Below, piece after piece: positions 33,117-40,928 of a stretch of 64,000 bases of DNA; position 1 is the first letter of the stretch, and each line of letters opens with the position of its first letter. The notes beneath the pieces are model-generated. The model did not search any database. It saw only the letters and a list, made by a program, of their open reading frames with translations, and had not been told where the DNA came from. The stretch spans positions 1 to 64,000 of the forward strand of contig DASYUH010000041.1 of assembly GCA_036001465.1 (NCBI GenBank), in the 5' to 3' direction. The DNA is from Candidatus Polarisedimenticolia bacterium (GTDB lineage: Bacteria; Acidobacteriota; Polarisedimenticolia; Gp22-AA2). The translations under genes and the position numbers were made by a program.

Positions 33117-34094
33117 GTGCCGTCCGAGACGCGAATGCGAGAGTCGCCGTCGCCCGATGTGCGCGGATTCGCGCTCATCATCGCCTCGGCGTTCTGCTAT
33201 TCGCTCCTGTCGATCTTCGGCAAGTTCGCCCTGGCGCTCGGTCTGCCGCTTTGGCCCCTCCTGGCGTCCCGCTATCTGTTCGCCGCCGCGATCCTCTGGC
33301 TCTGGGTCCTGGGCGCGCGAGAGTACCGGCGGGCGTGCGTCCATCTCCCCGGCCGTCGCCGGGCGGAACTGATCGTGTGGGGCATCGTCGGATATTCGGG
33401 GCAGTCGGCCCTCTTCTTCCTGGCCCTGAAGCGGATTCCGGCGGGGTTGACGGAAGTGCTCCTGTACACCTGCCCCGCCTTTCTCGCCCTGATGCTCTGG
33501 GGGATCTCGCGACGTCGCCCGAAGTCGTCGCGGCTCGGGGCGATTGTCCTGGCGATGATGGGCGTCTGGCTGTGCGCCGGCCCCATCGGCGGCGCCGTGG
33601 ATGCGACGGGGGCGGCGCTGGCGGTCTTGTCGGGACTGTGGTACGCGGGTTTCCTCATCTGGATGCACCACCTGACGCCCGGCATCCCGGGAGCGGTCTC
33701 CGGCGCCTACATCATCACCGGGGCGGCCCTCTCCTTCGGGGCGGGAAGCGCGCTTCTCGGCGGCGGGTTCCTCTGGCCGCGGACGGCGATGGAGTGGGGG
33801 AGCATGGCCGGGCTCGTCCTGTCGTCGACGGTATTCGGATTCGTGCTGTTCCTGGCCGGCCTGAAGAGGGTCGGTCCTCAGGTGGCATCGGTCCTGAGCA
33901 CCTTCGAGCCGCTCGGCACCCTCCTCCTGGCCGCCTTCCTGCTCGACGAGAGGCTCCGGCCGCTGCAGTGGGCCGGCGCGGCCCTCATCATCGGGGCCGC
34001 CTTCGTCCTCGCCGCGACCGGTCCCATCGAAGAGGACCGGGTCGGTCCCGCCGACGCCCCCTTCCCGGCCCTGCCCGAGACCCCGGGTGCATGA
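33117..34094 (+). CDS. EamA family drug/metabolite transporter
   Basis: Inner-membrane transporter with two EamA repeats, ten helices in about 325 residues (family usually near 300). The first repeat starts GFALIIASAFCYSLLSIFGKFAL, and the second ends STFEPLGTLLLAAFLLDERLRPLQWAGAALIIGA, the canonical EamA finish. Substrate is unknown, possibly amino acids or small metabolites. GGAGG at 33106-33110 fits the GTG at 33117 (six-base spacing) better than the in-frame GTG at 33111, with which it abuts. The last 25 residues are a polar cytoplasmic tail. Confidence 0.9.
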   Translation: MPSETRMRESPSPDVRGFALIIASAFCYSLLSIFGKFALALGLPLWPLLASRYLFAAAILWLWVLGAREYRRACVHLPGRRRAELIVWGIVGYSGQSALFFLALKRIPAGLTEVLLYTCPAFLALMLWGISRRRPKSSRLGAIVLAMMGVWLCAGPIGGAVDATGAALAVLSGLWYAGFLIWMHHLTPGIPGAVSGAYIITGAALSFGAGSALLGGGFLWPRTAMEWGSMAGLVLSSTVFGFVLFLAGLKRVGPQVASVLSTFEPLGTLLLAAFLLDERLRPLQWAGAALIIGAAFVLAATGPIEEDRVGPADAPFPALPETPGA

Positions 34095-34207
34095 TCCGTG
34101 ACCGGCTCCCAGGACCGGCTCCCAGCGCGAATGGGCTCGCGAGGCGGCGGCGGCTGCGTTAGAATAAGCTCTCGCTGCGCACCCGGTTTCACATGACGGG
34201 ATAGGGG

Positions 34208-35122
34208 ATGAAGCCCGATTTCCGCGAGCTGGTCCAGAAACGCCTGGTCGTCTACGACGGCGGCATGGGGACCATGCTGTTCGCCGCCGGCCTCCTCGAC
34301 GGGGAGTCGCCGGAGCCCTGGAACTGGGAGAAGCCGGAGGTCGTCAACGAAGTCTACCGCGCCTATTACGAAGCCGGATCGGACGTGGTCCAGACGAACA
34401 CCTTCGGCGGCACCCCCATCAAGCTGTCGGAGCGCGACCTGCAGGACCGCACCTACGACGCCAACTGCCTGGCCGCGAAGGCCCTGAAGGGGATCTGCCC
34501 CGGGGATCGCTACGCGGCCGGGGACGTCGGCCCGATCGGCAAGTTCATGAAGCCGATGGGGGAGTTCACGCGCGAGGAGTTCGACGCCTCGTTCGAGGCG
34601 CAGGTCGAGGGGCTCGTCGACGGGGGCGTCGACCTGATCTCGATCGAGACGATGTACTCCCTCGAGGAGGCGCTGTGCGCCCTGCGCGCCGCGAAGAAGC
34701 GGTCGTCGCTGCCGGTCGTGGTCTGCATGACGTTCGATCGGAACCCGCGCGGCTTCTTCACCCTGATGGGGGAGACCGTGCCGCACTGCCTGAAGGTGCT
34801 CAAGGACAACGGGGCGGACATCGTGGGCAGCAACTGCTCACACGGCAGCCCGGTGTTCATCGAGCTGGCGCGCCTCCTGCGGGACAGCACGGACCTCCCC
34901 ATCATCGTGCAGCCGAACCGGGGGAAGCCGATTCTCGAGAAAGAGTCCATGGCCTACAAGCAGACGGTGGAGGAGTTCGTGATCGACGCCCGCACCATCG
35001 CCGCGATCGGCGTGAATGTCTTCGGCGGCTGCTGCGGCACCACGCCCGAGTTCATCGCCGGCCTGAGCCAGGCCGTGAAGCACGGCGCCCCCTGCGCCGC
35101 CTCCCGGGAGGACCGCCCTTGA
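34208..35122 (+). CDS. Homocysteine S-methyltransferase-like protein
   Basis: Zinc-dependent methyltransferase barrel of 304 residues, like the N-terminal module of MetH or betaine-homocysteine methyltransferase. It has the start LVVYDGGMGTMLFAAGL and the three zinc cysteines, one in VGSNCSHG and two in FGGCCGTTPEF. Homocysteine is the expected acceptor, and the methyl group would come from a corrinoid protein. It lacks the folate, cobalamin and activation domains of MetH; a stand-alone activation domain is encoded two genes downstream. Its stop overlaps the TTG start of the MttB-like gene. A TAGAAT lies about 43 bases upstream and GGGG just before the ATG. Confidence 0.88.
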   Translation: MKPDFRELVQKRLVVYDGGMGTMLFAAGLLDGESPEPWNWEKPEVVNEVYRAYYEAGSDVVQTNTFGGTPIKLSERDLQDRTYDANCLAAKALKGICPGDRYAAGDVGPIGKFMKPMGEFTREEFDASFEAQVEGLVDGGVDLISIETMYSLEEALCALRAAKKRSSLPVVVCMTFDRNPRGFFTLMGETVPHCLKVLKDNGADIVGSNCSHGSPVFIELARLLRDSTDLPIIVQPNRGKPILEKESMAYKQTVEEFVIDARTIAAIGVNVFGGCCGTTPEFIAGLSQAVKHGAPCAASREDRP

Positions 35123-36585
35123 GCCTCGTTCCCACCTTCAGGCCCCGCATCCAGATGCTCTCCAAGGAGATGATCGACCGGATCATCGACGAGGCGTTCG
35201 AGGTCCTCGGCACCATCGGGCTGCAGTTCGAGCACCCGAAGGCGCTGGCCCTTCTGGGCGAGCACGGCCAGCGCATCGACCGGGCGTCCGAGCGCGCCTG
35301 GCTGAGCCGCGACTTCGTCGAGAAGGCCATCCGGACGGCACCGAAATCCTTCAAGATCTGGAACGTCACGGGGGACGCCTCGATCGAGGTCGGGGGGGAC
35401 AACGTCACGTACGACCCCGGTTCGGCGGCGATCAAGATGCTCGAGACGGACGGCCACACGCGCCCCTCGACTTCGGCCGACTACATCCGCCTGGCGCGCG
35501 TGGTGCAGCAGCTCCCGCACATCCGCGCCGCGTCGACCTCGCTCGTCCCGTCGGACGTGCCGATGGAGATCTCCGACTTCTACCGGCTCTACCTGGCGGT
35601 GCAGCACTGCAACAAGCCGATCGTCACGGGGCTGTTCCGCGAGGAGTCGTTCCCGGCGACGCTCGAGATCCTGAGCGTCATCCGGGGCTCGGCGAAGGAG
35701 GCAGCCGAGAAGCCCCTGGCCATCTTCGACGCCTGCCCGTCGTCCCCCCTGCGGTGGAGCATCCTCACCTCCGAGAGCATCATGGAATGCGCCCGGCACA
35801 ACCTCCCGTCGGAGATCATCTCCGTCCCCCTGACCGGCGCGACGGGGCCGGTGACGTTCTCCGGCACCCTGGTGGTCCACACCGCCGAGAACCTGGCGGG
35901 AATTGCCCTGGCGCAGGCGGTCCGTCCGGGGGCGCCGGTGGTCTATGGCGGCGCGCCGTGCCTGATGGACATGCGGGCGGGCCAGACCCCGTTCGGATCG
36001 CTCGAGACGTACATGATCGACTGCGCCTACGCGCAGATCGGCAAGACCTTCGGGTTCCCGATCCACTCCTACATGGGCCTGTCCGACTCGAAAGTGGTGG
36101 ATGCGCAGGCGGGCTACGAGTCGGGCATGGGAGTGATGTTCGCGGCGCTCGCCGGGGTGAACATCGTCTCGGGCGTCGGCATCCTGGACTTCATCACCTG
36201 CCAGAGCCTCGAGAAGCTCGTCATCGACAACGAGCTGTGCGGCATGGCGTACCGCCTGATCGACGGGATCAAGCACCGGCACGAGAAGATGGCCATCGAC
36301 TTCCTCCCCGACGCGGTGAAGGCCGGACACTTCCTCGGCCATCCGACGACCCTCAAGCTCTTCAAGGAAGAGGGATACATGCCGGGCAAGGTGGTCGACC
36401 GCAGCTCCGCCCCCCAGGGCGGGGGCGGCCCCTCCGATTACCAGCGCGCCCAGGCCAGGGTGAAGGAGCTCCTCGCCATGGAGCCGTTCCACCTTGCCGA
36501 GGACAAGGTCAGGGAGCTCGACCGGATCGTCCTGCGCGAGTCGAAGGAGTTCGGCATGGAGGCGATCCCGGCCTTCGCCGGCTGA
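35119..36585 (+). CDS. MttB superfamily methyltransferase, non-pyrrolysine type
   Basis: 488-residue TIM-barrel methyltransferase related to trimethylamine:corrinoid methyltransferase. Canonical MttB needs an in-frame amber codon for pyrrolysine; this frame has none, so it belongs with the non-Pyl group (glycine betaine, proline betaine, carnitine or other quaternary amines). Features include TYDPGSAAIKMLE near the start, ISVPLTGATGPVTFSGTLV, and GAPCLMDMRAGQTPFGSLE in the conserved C-terminal half. The start is a TTG overlapping the previous stop (TTGA), with GGGAGGA six bases upstream; the open frame reaching further up belongs to a shadow. The substrate is not predictable from sequence. 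Confidence 0.88.
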   Translation: MSLVPTFRPRIQMLSKEMIDRIIDEAFEVLGTIGLQFEHPKALALLGEHGQRIDRASERAWLSRDFVEKAIRTAPKSFKIWNVTGDASIEVGGDNVTYDPGSAAIKMLETDGHTRPSTSADYIRLARVVQQLPHIRAASTSLVPSDVPMEISDFYRLYLAVQHCNKPIVTGLFREESFPATLEILSVIRGSAKEAAEKPLAIFDACPSSPLRWSILTSESIMECARHNLPSEIISVPLTGATGPVTFSGTLVVHTAENLAGIALAQAVRPGAPVVYGGAPCLMDMRAGQTPFGSLETYMIDCAYAQIGKTFGFPIHSYMGLSDSKVVDAQAGYESGMGVMFAALAGVNIVSGVGILDFITCQSLEKLVIDNELCGMAYRLIDGIKHRHEKMAIDFLPDAVKAGHFLGHPTTLKLFKEEGYMPGKVVDRSSAPQGGGGPSDYQRAQARVKELLAMEPFHLAEDKVRELDRIVLRESKEFGMEAIPAFAG

Positions 36586-36620
36586 GGCGCCCCGCCGTCC
36601 GCGCGCGCTCCCCCGACACC

Positions 36621-37232
36621 ATGGCTCCCATCCAGATCGCCGATCCCCTGCCGGTCACGGTGGCCCGGCCGATGGTGCTGATGCGCCTCGGCTACCGCCG
36701 ACCGGGCCAGGTGCCCGCGAAGACCGGCCTGCTCATCGACGAGGTCATGGAGGCAGGGCGGGCGCTCCTGCGCCCCCGGGCGATCTACGGCGCCTTCGAC
36801 GCCGCCACCCCCGAGGCCGGAGTGAGCCTGCTCGCCGGCGCGATCCGGGCGGAGAGCCGGTCGCTGCACGAACGCCTGCTCGGCTGCCGTCGCGCCATCC
36901 TGTTCGCCGCCACCATCGGCCCCGAGGCGGACGCCTGGATCCACGACCTGATGGACCGAGGGGAGATGACCCGGGGCCTCCTGGCGGACGCGTTCGCCAG
37001 CAGCGCCGCGATCGCCCTGGGGCTCGAGGTGGAGGCGCTCGCCGCGCGCGTCCTGGCCGCCGAAGGTCTCGCGCCCACGAAGCGGCACGCCCCGGGCTAC
37101 GGGGACTGGTCGCTCGGTGACCAGGCCCCGCTGCACGCTCTCCTCGACGCCAGCCGGATCGGCATCACGCTGACGGACGACTTCCTGATGGTCCCGGCCA
37201 AATCGATCACCGGCGTCATCGGGGGCCGTTAG
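36621..37232 (+). CDS. Stand-alone MetH activation-domain-like protein
   Basis: 203 residues resembling the C-terminal AdoMet-binding reactivation domain of cobalamin-dependent methionine synthase. Diagnostic blocks are RHAPGYGDWSLGDQAPLHALLD and the C-terminal FLMVPAKSITGVIG. It should support reductive methylation of oxidised cob(II)alamin in a partner corrinoid protein. That partner (a B12-binding DxHxxG protein) is absent here. With the two genes upstream it reads as the end of a disassembled MetH-like pathway with MttB as methyl donor module. It lies 35 bp after the MttB gene and converges on the metallophosphoesterase gene. Confidence 0.85.
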   Translation: MAPIQIADPLPVTVARPMVLMRLGYRRPGQVPAKTGLLIDEVMEAGRALLRPRAIYGAFDAATPEAGVSLLAGAIRAESRSLHERLLGCRRAILFAATIGPEADAWIHDLMDRGEMTRGLLADAFASSAAIALGLEVEALAARVLAAEGLAPTKRHAPGYGDWSLGDQAPLHALLDASRIGITLTDDFLMVPAKSITGVIGGR

Positions 37233-37242
37233 CCGCTTCCGT

Positions 37243-40200
37243 TCAGAGGCAGGCCGAGGAATTGGGGAGGATGACCCCCGCGGAGTCGGAGCCCAACGGT
37301 CTCTCCCCGCAACTGTTCCATCCGCTCACGAGGTAATAGAAGCCCTGCTGTGCCCCCGGCATCTCCGGGTCGGCCGCCGTCGTGCCCGTGGTGCGCGCCA
37401 CGAGGCAGGCGTGGTCATAGGCGAAGGGGAGTCCAATGAAGAGCGCGCCCCGATAGACATTGAACGCGGCGGCCTGGGGAACCGGCGACCAGGCCAGGTC
37501 GTCCGGGGCGGGGCCCAGGCCGAGGGAGTCGTCAATCTGCCCCGGGAGCGCGCTCACGCCGCCGTCCAGGGGGGCGCAGTCGAGGCCGTCCGGGGCACCG
37601 TCCCCGTCGTCATCCGGGTCGCAGGCATCCCCGGCCCCATCGGCGTCCGTGTCAGTCTGGTCGGTGTTCGGAATGGCCGGGCAGTTGTCGCATGCGTCCC
37701 CGCTCCCGTCGCCGTCGCCGTCCTCCTGTCCGGGATTGTCCGTCTCCAGGCAGTTGTCGCAGACATTCCCCACCGTGTCGGAATCGGCGTCGTACTGGGA
37801 AGGGTCGGGGACGAGCGGACAGGCGTCGCCCGTGTCGGACACGTCGTCGCCGTCGCCGTCCCGGTTGAGGATCGGGCAGGACACCGTGGGAACGATGTCC
37901 CCGCCTGCGCTGTCCCGGCCCGCCGCGCTCTCCGCGCAGGTGTTGCGCGCGCTCACCAGATAGTAGAAGGAGAGGCCGGCCTGGGGCGCCTCCGGGTCCA
38001 CGAGCTCCGTGCCGGGGACTTCGGCCTGCAGGCAGGTCTCGTTACGGGAGCGCGGACCGGTCGGCGCGAAGGTGCCGCGGTACACATTGGCGGTGTACCC
38101 GCCGCGACTGCGATTCCAGCGCAGCAGAGTGTCCGTGGCGGCCCCGGCCCGCTCCAGTCGCAGCGTGTCGGCGATCGGGGACGGAGGGGAGGACACGCTG
38201 CGCAGCAGGGGAGCGCAGTCCGCCGCGTCGGCGACGCCGTCGTTGTCGTCGTCGTCATCGCACGCGTCGCCACTGCCGTCCCCGTCGGCGTCCTCCTGCC
38301 CGGGATCGGGGACACAGGGGCAGACGTCCGTGCCGTCGGGGGTCCCGTCGCCGTCCGCGTCCGCGGTGCCGTCTCCGGACCGCACGCAGATCAGGCTCGG
38401 CTTTACCTTCGAGCTGGATCCCGCGACGTTCGAGGCGGTGAGGCGCACGCTGTACAGCCCGGGAGCGGCGTACGCGTGGGAGGGGCTCCGCTCCAGGCTG
38501 TCGACCGACCCGTCGTCGTCGAAGTCCCAGGACCACGCCGTCGGGCCGCCGAGCGATCGATCGGTCAGCTGGACCAGGAGGGGCGCGGTGCCCGAGGTTG
38601 GTGTCGCGTCGAAATCGGCCGCCGGCGCCGTCACACCCTTGATCATCGTGAAGGAGTCCCGCGTCACACCGGAGGAGTCCAGGAACCTGGCGTCGAGCCG
38701 GCGATCGTTCACGTCCAGGACCAGGGACCCCAGGGTGTTGAGCGACAGGAACATGGCCGGGTGGTCCAGGGGGCCGCCTCGGGCCTCGCCGGAGCTGCCG
38801 GCCACGACGTAGACCGCCCCCTCATGCGGCGCCGGTCCGGCGGACGGCTTGCTGTAGGCCCCCTGCCCGTCGGTCCGGCCGTCCCCGCCGTCCATCTTCA
38901 TCGCGTCGCCGAAGGTCGTGGAGGGCCCGTAGTGGCCGTTGATGAGGAACGAGCGCTCGTAGGAGTGGCTGTGCCCGGTGAGCACCAGATCGACGCCCCC
39001 CTGCTCGAGGATCGGCAGGGCATGCTTACGCATTTCAATCAGCTCGATCTCGGCGTCCGAGTCGTGCGATCCCTTGCTGTAGGGCGGGTGGTGCCAGAAG
39101 GCGATGATCCACGGCTGATTCGTGGACAGCACGTCCTGCTGCAGCCAGGTCATCATCGCGCCGCCCGTGGCCCGGCTGGTCTCGAACGACTCCAGGCAGA
39201 TGAAGTGGATGTTGGCGTGATCGAACGAGTAGTAGGCCTCCGTTCCGGAGGGGAGGCCGCCCGCCTCGCCGTTTCGTGGCAGCGTGAAGATGTCGTAGTA
39301 GGGGCCTGTCTGGGTCGCCGAGTCTGCGGTGATCCCGTCGTGGTTGCCGAGCGTCGGCCAGAGCACGGTCTGCCGCAGCATCTCGGGGAACATGTCGAAC
39401 AGGGCCGACTGGTACTGCAAATCGGTTCCGTCGGGGTAGGCGTTGTCCCCCAGCATGAGCCACAGGTTGGTGGGGCTGCCCGCGGCGAACTGGGTGTACG
39501 CGTCGCGCACGGCGCGGGCGTTGGCGTCCGCCGTGCCGGAATCGCCGACGACCCAGATACGCGTCGGCGCAGCGGTCCCTGCGGGCGGCGCGGTTTGAAA
39601 CGAGTAGGACGGATCTCCACCCACGAGGATCGCGGCGGGGGTGCCGACCGCGTAATAGTAGCGGGTCGACGGAGCCAGCCCGGTCAGGGCCAGCGAGTGC
39701 TCGGTCGTCGGCGTCGGGTCGAGGACGGAAGAGGACAGATCGGCCGGGTCGGTCCCGTACAGGACGCGGCTTCCGTTCGCCACCTCGGTCCGCCAGCGCA
39801 CGACGAGCTCCGTCGGCGTGCCCATCTGAAGATAGGGTCCCCGCGTCAGGCCACCTGTCCTGTTGGCGGAAAGGAACGGCACGACCACCAGGTCGGAGGA
39901 TGTCGCGCCACCGCTGTTCCACACGCCGACCACGAGGACGTTGACGCCGGCGTGCAGGGCGGGGAGCGCCCGCGCCGAGACGTCCACGAGCGTGCCGTAG
40001 TTCGGAGAAGTTCCGTTGCTCGACTCGTGCAACCCCGAGTTCGTGTTCCATGCCGGGGTGCCCGCGGGCATGCCGGGAGAGCGCGCCACCTCCACGCCGT
40101 TGATCCAGGCGACGTAGCCGTCGTCGTAGTCGGCGCCGAAGGAAAGGTCGGTGACCGTAGAGGGATCGTTGACGGTGAAGCGGGCGCGCGTGTAGACGGA

Positions 40201-40491
40201 AAGCGTTCCGGCCGGCACCGCCGTGCGGATGAGCGCGGAGGCACCGGGGGGAGCCGTCTCGTAGCCGACCCCATAGACGCCCGGGGTCCAGGACGAGTCG
40301 TCGAACGCTTCCGCGATGAAGCTCGTGCCGATGCCCGGATCGGACGAGTTCGCGCGATAGGTCATCGGCGAGCCGAACTGGACCAGGATGACGGAGGCCG
40401 CCGCGGCCGGCCCGGGAGCCTGGGAGACGCCTTCCAGGAGGGCGATGAGGGCTGGAAACAGAAGCGCGGTGCGCAGGCGATTCCCGCTCAT
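37243..40491 (-). CDS. Secreted multidomain metallophosphoesterase with thrombospondin-3 repeats
   Basis: 1,082 residues. In order: signal peptide; a jelly-roll/galactose-binding-like domain (about 36-200); a purple-acid-phosphatase N-terminal Ig-like domain (about 215-305); a calcineurin-like phosphoesterase (about 312-575) with VGDSG, MLGDNAYPD, LGNHDG, FWHHPPYS and LTGHSHSYER, a complete dimetal site; a PKD domain (about 640-710); then thrombospondin type 3-like Asp-rich calcium repeats interleaved with two FN3-like modules (YYLVSARNTC, YYLVSGWNSCGERPLG). It ends in SSACL. It would hydrolyse phosphate esters outside the cell, possibly for phosphate acquisition. Last gene of the giant-protein operon; the ATG overlaps the TPR stop by four bases. 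Confidence 0.88.
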   Translation of the reverse strand: MSGNRLRTALLFPALIALLEGVSQAPGPAAAASVILVQFGSPMTYRANSSDPGIGTSFIAEAFDDSSWTPGVYGVGYETAPPGASALIRTAVPAGTLSVYTRARFTVNDPSTVTDLSFGADYDDGYVAWINGVEVARSPGMPAGTPAWNTNSGLHESSNGTSPNYGTLVDVSARALPALHAGVNVLVVGVWNSGGATSSDLVVVPFLSANRTGGLTRGPYLQMGTPTELVVRWRTEVANGSRVLYGTDPADLSSSVLDPTPTTEHSLALTGLAPSTRYYYAVGTPAAILVGGDPSYSFQTAPPAGTAAPTRIWVVGDSGTADANARAVRDAYTQFAAGSPTNLWLMLGDNAYPDGTDLQYQSALFDMFPEMLRQTVLWPTLGNHDGITADSATQTGPYYDIFTLPRNGEAGGLPSGTEAYYSFDHANIHFICLESFETSRATGGAMMTWLQQDVLSTNQPWIIAFWHHPPYSKGSHDSDAEIELIEMRKHALPILEQGGVDLVLTGHSHSYERSFLINGHYGPSTTFGDAMKMDGGDGRTDGQGAYSKPSAGPAPHEGAVYVVAGSSGEARGGPLDHPAMFLSLNTLGSLVLDVNDRRLDARFLDSSGVTRDSFTMIKGVTAPAADFDATPTSGTAPLLVQLTDRSLGGPTAWSWDFDDDGSVDSLERSPSHAYAAPGLYSVRLTASNVAGSSSKVKPSLICVRSGDGTADADGDGTPDGTDVCPCVPDPGQEDADGDGSGDACDDDDDNDGVADAADCAPLLRSVSSPPSPIADTLRLERAGAATDTLLRWNRSRGGYTANVYRGTFAPTGPRSRNETCLQAEVPGTELVDPEAPQAGLSFYYLVSARNTCAESAAGRDSAGGDIVPTVSCPILNRDGDGDDVSDTGDACPLVPDPSQYDADSDTVGNVCDNCLETDNPGQEDGDGDGSGDACDNCPAIPNTDQTDTDADGAGDACDPDDDGDGAPDGLDCAPLDGGVSALPGQIDDSLGLGPAPDDLAWSPVPQAAAFNVYRGALFIGLPFAYDHACLVARTTGTTAADPEMPGAQQGFYYLVSGWNSCGERPLGSDSAGVILPNSSACL

Positions 40492-40904
40492 CGACTCCTC
40501 CCGCGCGCCCGCGGCCCAGCGTGGCCGGTCGGGACGGCGAGGCGCGCCAATCCGATGGCAGGCGCCGGACGCCCGGTGTCGAGACGCAGCCGCCCGAAGC
40601 CGAGATCGACCGCGTCGAGGCCGGGATCGATGTCCCGGGCTCGCTGGTAGTCACGCGCGGCGGCGTTCCAGTCGGCGTGCTCGCGGTGCAGCTCGCCGCG
40701 CATGAGATAGAGGGCGGCCTCCTGCGGGTGAGCGGCGATGCGCGCGTTCAGGTCGGCGATCTGCCGTTCGATCGCCTCGTGGGCCTGAGCCGGTGGAGAG
40801 AGCGCCAGGCAGGCCAGCAGCGCGCCCGCCGCGGAGCACAGGCGCGACGTCGGCCATGCCCGGCTGCCTGCGGAGGGCTGCCGGGCCCCCTCGGACGGGC
40901 GCAT
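40488..40904 (-). CDS. Short exported TPR protein
   Basis: 138 residues with a signal peptide (LCSAAGALLACLALSPPAQA|HE), one clear tetratricopeptide unit (ALYLMRGELHREHADWNAAARDYQRARDIDPGL) and a second incomplete one. The final 25 residues are Arg/Pro/Gly-rich and do not continue the TPR, so the gene may be a shortened form of a longer TPR protein. It lies 24 bp after the stop of the giant protein gene and overlaps the phosphoesterase start, so the three genes form an operon. A folding or secretion helper role is possible but unproven. Confidence 0.72.
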   Translation of the reverse strand: MRPSEGARQPSAGSRAWPTSRLCSAAGALLACLALSPPAQAHEAIERQIADLNARIAAHPQEAALYLMRGELHREHADWNAAARDYQRARDIDPGLDAVDLGFGRLRLDTGRPAPAIGLARLAVPTGHAGPRARGRSR

Positions 40905-40928
40905 CCCTCTAACCCGCTGCCCTGCCGG

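Noticed and set aside
35119-36585. Pyrrolysine-containing MttB
   Set aside because: No in-frame amber codon within the gene and no pyl genes nearby.
37411-40650. Open frame of 1,079 codons on the plus strand across the metallophosphoesterase
   Set aside because: Antisense of a gene with a complete calcineurin-type active site.
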